Below, piece by piece: positions 56,692 through 64,000 of a stretch of 64,000 nucleotides of DNA. Both the position numbers and the translations under genes were made by a program. The DNA is from Klebsiella electrica (GTDB taxonomy: Bacteria; Pseudomonadota; Gammaproteobacteria; Enterobacterales; Enterobacteriaceae): positions 3,906,001 to 3,970,000 of the forward strand of contig NZ_CP041247.1 of assembly GCF_006711645.1 (NCBI RefSeq), in the 5' to 3' direction. Every line of letters begins with the position of its first letter. The stretch's first letter is position 1. The notes under the pieces are model-generated. The model was not told the DNA's origin, searched no databases, and saw nothing but the letters and a program-made list of their open reading frames with translations.

Positions 56692-57201
56692 ATGTCTTCC
56701 CGCAATAATTCGGCGCGTATCGCCATCGTGATGGGGTCCAAAAGCGACTGGGCTACCATGCAATTTACCGCAGAAATCCTTGATGCCCTGAACGTTCCGT
56801 ACCATGTTGAAGTGGTCTCCGCACACCGGACGCCCGATAAGCTGTTTAGCTTTGCCGAAGGCGCGGAAAGCAACGGTTACCAGGTGATTATTGCCGGTGC
56901 GGGCGGCGCGGCGCATCTGCCGGGCATGATTGCGGCGAAAACCCTGGTGCCGGTGTTAGGTGTGCCGGTCCAAAGCGCGGCGTTAAGCGGCGTAGACAGT
57001 CTCTACTCTATTGTTCAGATGCCGCGCGGAATTCCCGTCGGTACGCTGGCCATCGGCAAAGCCGGCGCCGCCAACGCGGCCCTGCTGGCGGCGCAGATTC
57101 TGGCGGTGCACGACGCTGAACTGCATCAGCGCCTGAGCGCCTGGCGTCAGGCCCAGACCGATGAGGTGCTGGAGAATCCGGACCCACGGGGTGCGGCATG
57201 A
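56692..57201 (+). CDS. purE: N5-carboxyaminoimidazole ribonucleotide mutase PurE
   Basis: A 169-residue class I PurE that converts N5-CAIR to CAIR in purine synthesis. The active site is in G-S-K-S-D-W and S-A-H-R-T-P-D (catalytic His). The start has CAGGAG upstream and a PurR box before it. It overlaps purK by four bases (ATGA). Confidence 0.96.
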   Translation: MSSRNNSARIAIVMGSKSDWATMQFTAEILDALNVPYHVEVVSAHRTPDKLFSFAEGAESNGYQVIIAGAGGAAHLPGMIAAKTLVPVLGVPVQSAALSGVDSLYSIVQMPRGIPVGTLAIGKAGAANAALLAAQILAVHDAELHQRLSAWRQAQTDEVLENPDPRGAA

Positions 57202-58265
57202 AACAGGTTTGCATCCTTGGCAACGGCCAGCTAGGCCGGATGCTACGTCAGGCCGGGGAACCGCTGGGCATCGCCGTCTGGCCAGTCGGGCTGGAAGCCG
57301 ATCCTGAAGCGGTGCCGTTTCAGCAAAGCGTGATCACTGCCGAAATCGAACGCTGGCCGGAAACGGCGCTCACGCGTGAACTGGCGCGCCACCCGGCGTT
57401 TGTTAACCGCGATGTGTTCCCGATCATTGCCGACCGTCTGACGCAAAAACAGCTGTTTGATAAGCTCGGGCTCGCCACCGCGCCGTGGCAGTTGCTGGCA
57501 GATAAAAACGAGTGGCCGGCGGTATTCGCACGTCTGGGCGAGCTGGCTATCGTTAAGCGTCGCGTGGGTGGTTACGACGGTCGCGGCCAGTGGCGACTGC
57601 GCGAAAACGACATTGCGCAGTTGCCGGAAGAGAACTATGGCGAATGCATCGTTGAGCAAGGCATCAACTTTTCCGCCGAAGTGTCGCTGGTTGGCGCCCG
57701 CGCGCAGGATGGCAGCACGGTGTTCTATCCGCTCACCCGCAACCTGCACCAGGAGGGCATTCTGCGTACCAGCGTCGCCTTCCCGCAGGCCAATGCCCGC
57801 CAGCAGGACCAGGCGGAAAGCATGCTTTCCGCCATTATGCACGAGCTGAACTACGTGGGCGTGATGGCGATGGAGTGTTTTGTCACCGCTGATGGCCTGC
57901 TGATTAACGAGCTGGCGCCGCGCGTGCACAACAGCGGTCACTGGACCCAGAACGGGGCCTCGATCAGCCAGTTCGAACTGCATCTGCGGGCGATTACCGG
58001 CCTGCCGCTGCCGCCGCCGGTCGTGAACAGCCCTTCGGTGATGATCAACCTGATCGGTACCGATCTGAACTACGACTGGCTGAAGCTGCCGCTGGTGCAT
58101 CTGCACTGGTACGACAAAGAGGTGCGTCCGGGACGCAAAGTGGGTCACCTTAACCTGACCGACAGCGATACCGACCGCCTGAGCGCCACGCTGGAAGCCT
58201 TAAAACCTATCCTGCCGCCAGAGTACGCCAGCGGTATCTTCTGGGCGCAATCCCAGCTGGCGTAA
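57198..58265 (+). CDS. purK: 5-(carboxyamino)imidazole ribonucleotide synthase PurK
   Basis: A 355-residue ATP-grasp enzyme that makes N5-CAIR from AIR, ATP and bicarbonate. It begins with the Rossmann-type G-N-G-Q-L-G-R-M-L. The ATP-grasp lid is [12 protein letters not shown] and the metal site is in [14 protein letters not shown]. It is translationally coupled to purE. Confidence 0.96.
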   Translation: MKQVCILGNGQLGRMLRQAGEPLGIAVWPVGLEADPEAVPFQQSVITAEIERWPETALTRELARHPAFVNRDVFPIIADRLTQKQLFDKLGLATAPWQLLADKNEWPAVFARLGELAIVKRRVGGYDGRGQWRLRENDIAQLPEENYGECIVEQGINFSAEVSLVGARAQDGSTVFYPLTRNLHQEGILRTSVAFPQANARQQDQAESMLSAIMHELNYVGVMAMECFVTADGLLINELAPRVHNSGHWTQNGASISQFELHLRAITGLPLPPPVVNSPSVMINLIGTDLNYDWLKLPLVHLHWYDKEVRPGRKVGHLNLTDSDTDRLSATLEALKPILPPEYASGIFWAQSQLA

Positions 58266-58280
58266 TCCTCTGACCCATTC

Positions 58281-58304
58281 GGGCGGCCAGCGCATCCGCC
58301 GCCC
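58281..58304 (+). terminator. hairpin after purK
   Basis: GGGCGGC/GCCGCCC with a 10-base loop starts 15 bases past the purK stop. It lacks a U-run, so it may be a weak terminator or stabiliser. Confidence 0.45.
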
Positions 58305-58449
58305 GTTCGCCCGCATGAAAACGGCTATTTGCCGGGGAATTGATCTTCGCCCTTCCCCGGCAGAGATTATGGCGCGTAGAATCCCCTCCTTGCTTTAACG
58401 ATTTTCTTATTTAAAAGACGCTGTCAGTTTGACTTCAGAAGGATGAGCC

Positions 58450-59568
58450 ATGAAAAATGGGACGGATTACCGCACCATTCTCACGGCGGACACGCCAATC
58501 ATTGACGTCCGCGCCCCGATCGAATTCCGCCAAAGCGCACTTCCCGCGGCACTGAATCTGCCGCTGATGAACGACGCCGAACGTGCCGCCGTCGGCACCT
58601 GCTATAAACGCCATGGCGCGGACGCGGCCCTAGCGCTGGGCCATCGGTTAGTCAACGGCGAGGTGCGGGAAAAGCGTATCGCCGCATGGCGCGACGCCTG
58701 CTTACGTTATCCGCAGGGCTATCTGTGCTGCGCCCGCGGCGGCCAGCGCTCGCACATCGTACAGCAGTGGCTACATGAAGCTGGCATTGAGTACCCGCTG
58801 ATCGTCGGCGGCTACAAGGCGCTGCGCCAGGTCGCCATCCAAATCATCGAAGAGCTGGTCCAACGGCCGATCGTGCTGATCGGCGGCTGTACCGGCAACG
58901 GCAAGACCCAGCTGGTCTGCTCCCGCCCCGACGGTATCGATCTTGAGGGGCTCGCCCACCATCGCGGCTCGTCGTTCGGCCGCACCTTGCGTGAACAGCA
59001 TGCCCAGGCAACGTTTGAAAACCACCTGGCGGTGGCAATGTTGAAAAAAGCCGGGCAGCATCGTCGCTGGGTGCTGGAAGATGAAGGACATATGATAGGC
59101 GCCAACCACCTGCCGGAATGCCTGCGTGAGCGTATGGCGCAATCGCCGCTGGCGGTAGTCGAAGACCCATTTGAGATTCGCCTTGAGCGCCTGCGGGAAG
59201 AGTATTTTGACCGTATGCACCATGATTTTATTAATGCTTACGGTGAAGAGGAAGGCTGGCAGGCGTACAGTGAATATCTGCATCACGGCCTGTTCGCCAT
59301 TCGCCGTCGCCTGGGGTTACAGCGTTTTGCCCGGCTTACCGCCCTGCTTGACGGGGCGCTGGCTGCGCAGCGGCGAGGTGCCGCTACCGATGCCCATTTT
59401 GCCTGGCTGGTCCCGCTGTTGCAAGAGTACTACGACCCGATGTATCGCTATCAGCTGAACAAAAAAGCGGAAAAAATTATCTTCCGCGGCAGCTGGAATG
59501 ACGTCGCCTCATGGCTGGAGAAGTCATTCAACACCCTACCGCCCCGGCTTGCGGCGTCAACGCCTTAG
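58450..59568 (+). CDS. selU: tRNA 2-selenouridine/geranyl-2-thiouridine synthase SelU (YbbB)
   Basis: A 372-residue enzyme with an N-terminal rhodanese domain and a C-terminal P-loop domain. The cysteine pair Cys93-Cys94 ([11 protein letters not shown]) contains the catalytic Cys. The P-loop is GGCTGNGKT at 145-153. It replaces sulfur by selenium in 2-thiouridine at the wobble position of some tRNAs, using selenophosphate. It has AGAAGGA upstream and stands alone after purK. Confidence 0.94.
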   Translation: MKNGTDYRTILTADTPIIDVRAPIEFRQSALPAALNLPLMNDAERAAVGTCYKRHGADAALALGHRLVNGEVREKRIAAWRDACLRYPQGYLCCARGGQRSHIVQQWLHEAGIEYPLIVGGYKALRQVAIQIIEELVQRPIVLIGGCTGNGKTQLVCSRPDGIDLEGLAHHRGSSFGRTLREQHAQATFENHLAVAMLKKAGQHRRWVLEDEGHMIGANHLPECLRERMAQSPLAVVEDPFEIRLERLREEYFDRMHHDFINAYGEEEGWQAYSEYLHHGLFAIRRRLGLQRFARLTALLDGALAAQRRGAATDAHFAWLVPLLQEYYDPMYRYQLNKKAEKIIFRGSWNDVASWLEKSFNTLPPRLAASTP

Positions 59569-59635
59569 CCGGGCTACGCGACTACACAACGGCACGGACC
59601 TGTCGCCCCGGTAAGCGCAGCGCCACCGGGGAGCC
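59541..59635. repeat. REP-like elements after selU
   Basis: Two palindromic REP-like units (CCCCGGCTTGCGGCG with CGCCTTAGCCGGG, then GCCCCGGTAAGCGCAGCG with CCACCGGGG) overlap the end of selU and fill the gap to the porin gene. The first is the same family as the 90-bp repeats near 24.8 kb. Confidence 0.7.
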
Positions 59636-59643
59636 GTTCCCGC

Positions 59644-60789
59644 TTAGAAGTCGTAGCGCAGACGCACCAGGTTCATATCTCCCAGGTTGTCGGTGCTGGA
59701 CGTAAAGACGTGCTCATAATCAACGCGGAAGCCGTAATCCAGCTGGAAGCTGATCCCCAGGCCGTTATCAATTCGCTGATAATTGCGGCCATTGACGTAC
59801 TCCAGGCGGTCCCCCATAAAGTACGGCTGAATCGTTTTCACCGCGTACTGACCAATCGGGAAGGTATAGCCGGCAAAGTACTCAATCCCCCAGGCATCGC
59901 CGGCGAAATAGTCATGAACATCGGTTTTTTTGGTGGTCAAAAAGTTCTGATACCAACCGCCGCCGAAGGAGAAGGTCCAGTTATCCGGCTTCCAGCTCAG
60001 CGCCGTACCGAGGATATTCTGATCATAGGTTTTATTGTCTGATGATGACGGGTTACGCATCTCAGCACGGGTGTAGTTCCACGCGGTCCCCCAGGTCAGA
60101 TCTTTGGTGATGTGATAATCCGCGCCCACGGAGCCACCGCCTTTACGCTTATAGCGCAGGCCATTGCCCGGCAGATATTCATTATCTTCAAACAAATAAG
60201 AGGCATAGAGGTCAACATCACCCGCCGTTTTCTTATATTTCAACATATTACGGGAACGGTACGAACCATCGTAGTCGCCGTTGATACCGTTACCCGGCGC
60301 CTGGGCTATCATGTCGTAATCCCAGATATCGGTTTTCACCCCGACCACGTCGTAGTAAATACTGTTTTGCTGGCCGTAAGTTAATGTTCCCCAGGTGTCG
60401 CTCTTCAGCCCGGTGTATAACATACGACGGGTGGTATTATTAGCGCCTTCCGCATAGTGGTTGTCCCAGTCAAACAGCGCCGGAATATTGACCCCCAGCT
60501 CGTAATAGCTGATCCAGCTAATATCATCAAACAGATAATAATCAGCGGCGAAGCGGAAACGGGTCCCGCCATCAAAACCATTGCGCTTATAAGAGCCTTT
60601 ATCGCCGTCGCCGGTCATCATGTTGAACTGCGGACGAATACTCCCACCGACGGTAAAGTTGAGGCGGCTCAGCGGATCTCCGGCCTGCGGGTCCTGTTTC
60701 AGTAACGTAATCTCCGCCTGGGAGGCGAAAGAAGTTAACGCCAGAGCTGCGCCGATCGTCATTGCCAGCGCTTTTATTTTATGTGCCAT
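59644..60789 (-). CDS. outer-membrane porin, Gram-negative general porin type
   Basis: A 381-residue outer-membrane beta-barrel protein. The signal peptide is about residues 1-25 (ending S-Q-A). Then come alternating aromatic strands, a G-L-K-S-D-T-W-G-T-L-T-Y-G-Q-Q segment like the constriction-strand region of OmpC-type porins, and a C-terminal Phe (R-L-R-Y-D-F) for outer-membrane insertion. It is somewhat unlike OmpC/OmpF overall, so substrate preference is open. It has no operon partner. Confidence 0.82.
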   Translation of the reverse strand: MAHKIKALAMTIGAALALTSFASQAEITLLKQDPQAGDPLSRLNFTVGGSIRPQFNMMTGDGDKGSYKRNGFDGGTRFRFAADYYLFDDISWISYYELGVNIPALFDWDNHYAEGANNTTRRMLYTGLKSDTWGTLTYGQQNSIYYDVVGVKTDIWDYDMIAQAPGNGINGDYDGSYRSRNMLKYKKTAGDVDLYASYLFEDNEYLPGNGLRYKRKGGGSVGADYHITKDLTWGTAWNYTRAEMRNPSSSDNKTYDQNILGTALSWKPDNWTFSFGGGWYQNFLTTKKTDVHDYFAGDAWGIEYFAGYTFPIGQYAVKTIQPYFMGDRLEYVNGRNYQRIDNGLGISFQLDYGFRVDYEHVFTSSTDNLGDMNLVRLRYDF

Positions 60790-60998
60790 GCTTTTTCCTT
60801 GAGTAATAAGTAACCTTATAGTTTCCAGTTGAATATTAACCGTGATTTGGCATGACGTGTTGTTGGGTTTTTAATGTTTAGTGCGGTTTAAAATCAGTAA
60901 GTTACCATTTTGTGCCGTTAAAAAATCAACGATTATCATTTCATCGTTCGGTCATTAAAATGACGTATTACCGCTCAAATATCATCCATGGAGGAATC

Positions 60999-61307
60999 AT
61001 GTCGAAAAAACTACTGCAGTTGCACTTTGCCTTTAACGGCCCCTTCGGCAGCGAGATGTCCCGCCAGCTCGGGGAGCTGGCCGAGTCCATCAATCAGGAG
61101 CCAGGGTTTATCTGGAAGGTATGGACTGAAAGCGAAAAGAACCACGAGGCGGGCGGGATCTACCTTTTCGAAGATGAAGACACCGCCCTCGCTTACCTCA
61201 AGAAGCATACCGCGCGCCTGAAATCACTCGGCGTGGATGACGTTATCTGCAAAGTTTTCGACGTCAATGAACCGCTCACTGCGCTGAACCTTGGTCATCT
61301 GCAATAG
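60999..61307 (+). CDS. YdhR-family monooxygenase-like protein
   Basis: A 102-residue dimeric ferredoxin-like (antibiotic biosynthesis monooxygenase-type) protein resembling E. coli YdhR (101 residues). It has [13 protein letters not shown] and [13 protein letters not shown] is six bases before the ATG that I chose over an upstream start. Its substrate is unknown. It is followed directly by the large REP array. Confidence 0.88.
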   Translation: MSKKLLQLHFAFNGPFGSEMSRQLGELAESINQEPGFIWKVWTESEKNHEAGGIYLFEDEDTALAYLKKHTARLKSLGVDDVICKVFDVNEPLTALNLGHLQ

Positions 61308-61334
61308 CATTCCTTTAGCGACGGCGCTCGTATT

Positions 61335-61900
61335 TTTGCCGGGTGACGGCTGGCGCCTTACCCGGCCTACGCCCTTTGCATCGTGAGAAGTGCCCGCATT
61401 TTGCCGGGGGGCGGCTGACGCCTTACCCGGCCTACGCCCTTTGCCATCGCGAGAAGTGCCCGCATTTTGCCGGGTAGCGGCTGACGCCTTACCCGGCCTA
61501 CGCCCTTTGCATCGTGAGAAGTGCCCGCATTTTGCCGGGTGGCGGCTGACGCCTTACCCGGCCTACGCTCTTTGCCATCGCGGGAAGTGCCCACATTTTG
61601 CCGGGTGGCGGCTGGCGCCTTACCCGGCCAACTCCCTTTGCCATCGCGAGAAGTGCCCGCATTTTGCCGGGTGGCGACTGGTGCCTTACCCGGCCTGCGC
61701 CCTTTGCCATCGTGAGAAGTGCCCGCATTTTGCCGGGTGGCGACTGGTGCCTTACCCGGCCTGCGCCCTTTGCCATCGTGAGAAGTGCCCGCATTTTGCC
61801 GGGTGGCAGCTGGCGCCTTACCCGGCCTGCGCCCTTTGCCATCGCGGGAAGTGCCCGCATTTTGTCGGGTGGCGGCTGGCGCCTTACCCGGCCTGCGGCG
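61335..61900. repeat. nine tandem 65/66-bp REP units (BIME-like array)
   Basis: Units begin (at GCCGGG) near 61338, 61403, 61469, 61534, 61600, 61666, 61732, 61798 and 61864, so the period is 65 or 66 bases. Each holds a REP palindrome (GCCGGGTGGCGGCTG with CGCCTTACCCGGC) and a linker with CCCTTTGCCATCG and GAAGTGCCCGCATTTT. Units differ by a few bases. Open frames across it are an artefact of the GC-rich repeats. It follows the YdhR-like gene and precedes the ybbP stop. Confidence 0.93.
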
Positions 61901-61984
61901 CCAATATATCAACAGCCTGCGTTTCCCGTAGGCCCGGGCAAGCGCAGCGCCGCCGGGCGTTTGCCCGATGACGCCCCGGTTCAA

Positions 61985-64000
61985 TCACTGACTAAACTGG
62001 CGAAACAGCGCCTTGCCTTTTAACAGACGCAATCCCAGCCAGCCGCCGCATAATGACAACAGCAGCGCGCCGCACAGCGGCAGCATCACCCACAGTCGCC
62101 AGTCCGGCGCCCACGGAAAATCAAACACTTTGGTTTGCAGCATCGCCAGCGCAACCTCCGCGCCGATGGCCGCGACGATGCCGGAGACCACGCCCAGCAG
62201 CGCAAACTCCGCCCACAGCGTGGTACGCAGCAGCGACTTGCCGGCCCCCAGCGTGCGCCAGACCACCAGCTCCTGATAGCGCTGGCGCATACCGACCTGG
62301 ACCTGCGCCAGCAGCAGTAAAATACCACACGCGGTCACCAGCACCACCATCACTTCCAGCGCCCGACTGACCTGCGTCAACACCTGGCCCACCTGGCGGA
62401 GAATCGCGCCAATATCCAGCAGGCTGACGGTGGGGAACTCGCGGTTAAGCTGCGTCAACAGCGTATTGCCGTTATCCCAGCGGAAGCTGGTCAACCAGCT
62501 CTGCGGCTGCCCGTCAAGCGCAGCCGGCGGGAAGATAAAGAAGAAGTTTGGCCGCAGGCTCTCCCAGTCCACCCTGCGTACGCTGGTGACCGTCGCGCTG
62601 AATTCCTGCGTATCGCCGGTGAAGGTCACGCTATCGCCGGGTTTGATTCCCAGCCGCTGCGCCAGTCCCTCCTCGATGGACACTTCTCCGGCCTTAGGCG
62701 GCCAGCTACCGGCCACCAGCGGATTATGATCCGGCCGCTCGCTGCGCCAGGTCAGATTCAGCTCCCGGTTCAACGCTTCGTCTTTATTGCTCTCCGCCGC
62801 CTGTCCGTTAATTTGCGTCAGGCGGGCGCGGACAATCGGGTAAAACTCGGTTGCCGTAACATGGTGCCCGGCAAGGAACGTTTTCACCGCCGCCACCTGC
62901 TCCGGCGCAATGTTGATCAAGAAGTAATTGGGGCTTTCCGGCGGCAACTGCTGCTGCCAGCGATCCAGCAGATCGCCGCGCAGCACCAGCAGCAACGCCA
63001 GCAGCATAAACGACAGCGAAAACGCCGCCAGTTGACTCAGGGTTGACCACGGCTGGCGCAGCAGACGGTTCACCGCCAGACGCAACGGTAGCGCTTTCAG
63101 CGTCAACCGCTTCAGCAGCCACAGCAGCCCCCAGCCCAACACGCCGCACAGCAGCGCCAGCACCACGGCACCGGCCAGCACCGCCCATAGCAGCGGACTT
63201 CCGCCCATCAGCCAGGCCAGCAGCATCACCACCACTGCAGACACCAGCGGAATATAGACTTTTAGCGGCCAGACGTTGGCAACGACATCCCGACGCAGAA
63301 CCCGCAGCGGCAGCGTTGCCAGCAGCAGGCGATAAGGTCGTAACCCCACCAGCAGCGAAATCACCACCATCGCGCCGATCGCCCACAGCCACGGCCAGCC
63401 GCTGGCCGGCGGTAAGGCCACCGGTAGCACCGGTTTCAGCATCAGCAATAAAATCTGCTCTAGCCCTGCCCCCATCGCGCCGCCAGCCACCGCCGCCAGC
63501 GCCAGTAGCATCAACCACTGGCCGACAATAAGCTTACGCAGCTGCGCGCGTCCGGCACCAAGGGTTTTGAGGATCGCCACCAGATCGTAGCGGCTACGGC
63601 AGTAATGGCTCATCGCCACCGCCACTGCGGCAACCGCCAGCAACAGCGTGAGCAGCGCGGACAGCAGTAAAAACTGCTGCGAGCGCTCCAGTGATTTGCC
63701 CAAGGCGCTGTCGTCCTGCTGCAGGCCGATCCAGCGATGTTCAGACCCCAGCTTTGGCAGGAGCCACTTTTCATAGTCCGCCAGTTGCTGCGGGGTTCCG
63801 GCGAACTTATAGCGCCACGAGACGCGACTGCCGGGCTGTACCGCGCCGGTTTTCGCCACGTCGGCGGTATTCATCATTAGCCGGGGAGCCATCTGGAAGG
63901 GGTTGAACCCGGCATCCGGCTCTTGTACCACCTCGCCAGCAATGCGCAGCGTGGCATCGCCGACATCAAGGGTATCGCCAGTTTTTAAGTTCAGCAGCGC
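61985..64000 (-). CDS. ybbP: ABC transporter permease YbbP, partial (N-terminus outside window)
   Basis: The C-terminal 671 residues of a FtsX/MacB-like permease, continuing past the window end; E. coli YbbP has about 804 residues. Two FtsX-type domains are visible, each a group of membrane helices separated by periplasmic parts, for example L-L-S-A-L-L-T-L-L-L-A-V-A-A-V-A and L-A-Q-V-Q-V-G-M-R-Q-R-Y-Q-E-L-V-V-W-R-T-L-G-A. It is the permease partner of the ATPase YbbA, which should lie beyond 64000. The true start is not in the window. Confidence 0.93.
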   Translation of the reverse strand, partial: ALLNLKTGDTLDVGDATLRIAGEVVQEPDAGFNPFQMAPRLMMNTADVAKTGAVQPGSRVSWRYKFAGTPQQLADYEKWLLPKLGSEHRWIGLQQDDSALGKSLERSQQFLLLSALLTLLLAVAAVAVAMSHYCRSRYDLVAILKTLGAGRAQLRKLIVGQWLMLLALAAVAGGAMGAGLEQILLLMLKPVLPVALPPASGWPWLWAIGAMVVISLLVGLRPYRLLLATLPLRVLRRDVVANVWPLKVYIPLVSAVVVMLLAWLMGGSPLLWAVLAGAVVLALLCGVLGWGLLWLLKRLTLKALPLRLAVNRLLRQPWSTLSQLAAFSLSFMLLALLLVLRGDLLDRWQQQLPPESPNYFLINIAPEQVAAVKTFLAGHHVTATEFYPIVRARLTQINGQAAESNKDEALNRELNLTWRSERPDHNPLVAGSWPPKAGEVSIEEGLAQRLGIKPGDSVTFTGDTQEFSATVTSVRRVDWESLRPNFFFIFPPAALDGQPQSWLTSFRWDNGNTLLTQLNREFPTVSLLDIGAILRQVGQVLTQVSRALEVMVVLVTACGILLLLAQVQVGMRQRYQELVVWRTLGAGKSLLRTTLWAEFALLGVVSGIVAAIGAEVALAMLQTKVFDFPWAPDWRLWVMLPLCGALLLSLCGGWLGLRLLKGKALFRQFSQ

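Noticed and set aside
61335..61900. CRISPR-like array
   Set aside because: The whole 65/66-bp unit repeats, so there are no variable spacers, and no cas genes are near. The core is a REP palindrome.
61390..62023. Several long open frames across the region after the YdhR-like gene
   Set aside because: They are read out of the 65/66-bp REP repeats on both strands, give repetitive nonsense proteins and have no ribosome binding sites.

Overview
The window looks like a chromosomal segment of an enterobacterium of the Klebsiella/Raoultella lineage. The reasons are the complete chromosomal sucrose (scr) regulon, a cadCBA-dtpC-lysU lysine-decarboxylation block in its usual enterobacterial order, and the core run argU-folD-ybcJ-cysS-ppiB-lpxH-purEK-selU with E. 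coli-like proteins. The genus is an inference from gene content and protein similarity recalled from memory; no search was run.

Layout. 0.5-4.3 kb: a repeat-bearing exported protein, then a three-gene iron/siderophore-type ABC importer behind a candidate Fur box. 4.5-11.1 kb: scrK-scrYAB-scrR, with palindromic ScrR-type operators before scrK and scrY. 11.1-18.7 kb: a LysR regulator divergent from a seven-gene run: a branched-chain-amino-acid-type ABC importer (two permeases, two ATPases, binding protein), an L-2-amino-thiazoline-4-carboxylate (ATC) hydrolase and an M20 N-carbamoyl-amino-acid amidohydrolase. This reads as uptake of ATC or a related compound and its two-step conversion to cysteine. 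18.7-22.2 kb: a sugar ABC importer of the Rbs/Mgl type. 23.0-32.1 kb: lysU, dtpC, cadA, cadB and cadC, all on the minus strand.

32.4-52.2 kb is accessory in character. It holds a hexapeptide acetyltransferase, a GNAT protein, several very small proteins (including two zinc-ribbon proteins, one YmcF), a second citrate synthase lacking a catalytic histidine, a DUF1304 membrane protein, two MFS exporters, a second L-lactate dehydrogenase, a serine hydrolase and a divergent LysR regulator. It also holds a stand-alone rsxA-like gene cut by an IS66-family element with a clean 8-bp target duplication, and four small membrane or lipoprotein genes ending next to argU.

52.2-64 kb is conserved backbone: tRNA-Arg(TCT), folD, ybcJ, cysS, ppiB, lpxH, purE (PurR box), purK, selU, a porin, a YdhR-type protein, a nine-copy 65/66-bp REP tandem array, and the C-terminal 671 residues of YbbP, which runs off the window end.

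The observations most worth following are the ATC-to-cysteine cluster with its own importer, the His-to-Asn citrate synthase, the IS66-split rsxA paralogue, and the patch of very small proteins at 35-38 kb and 49.8-51.9 kb.
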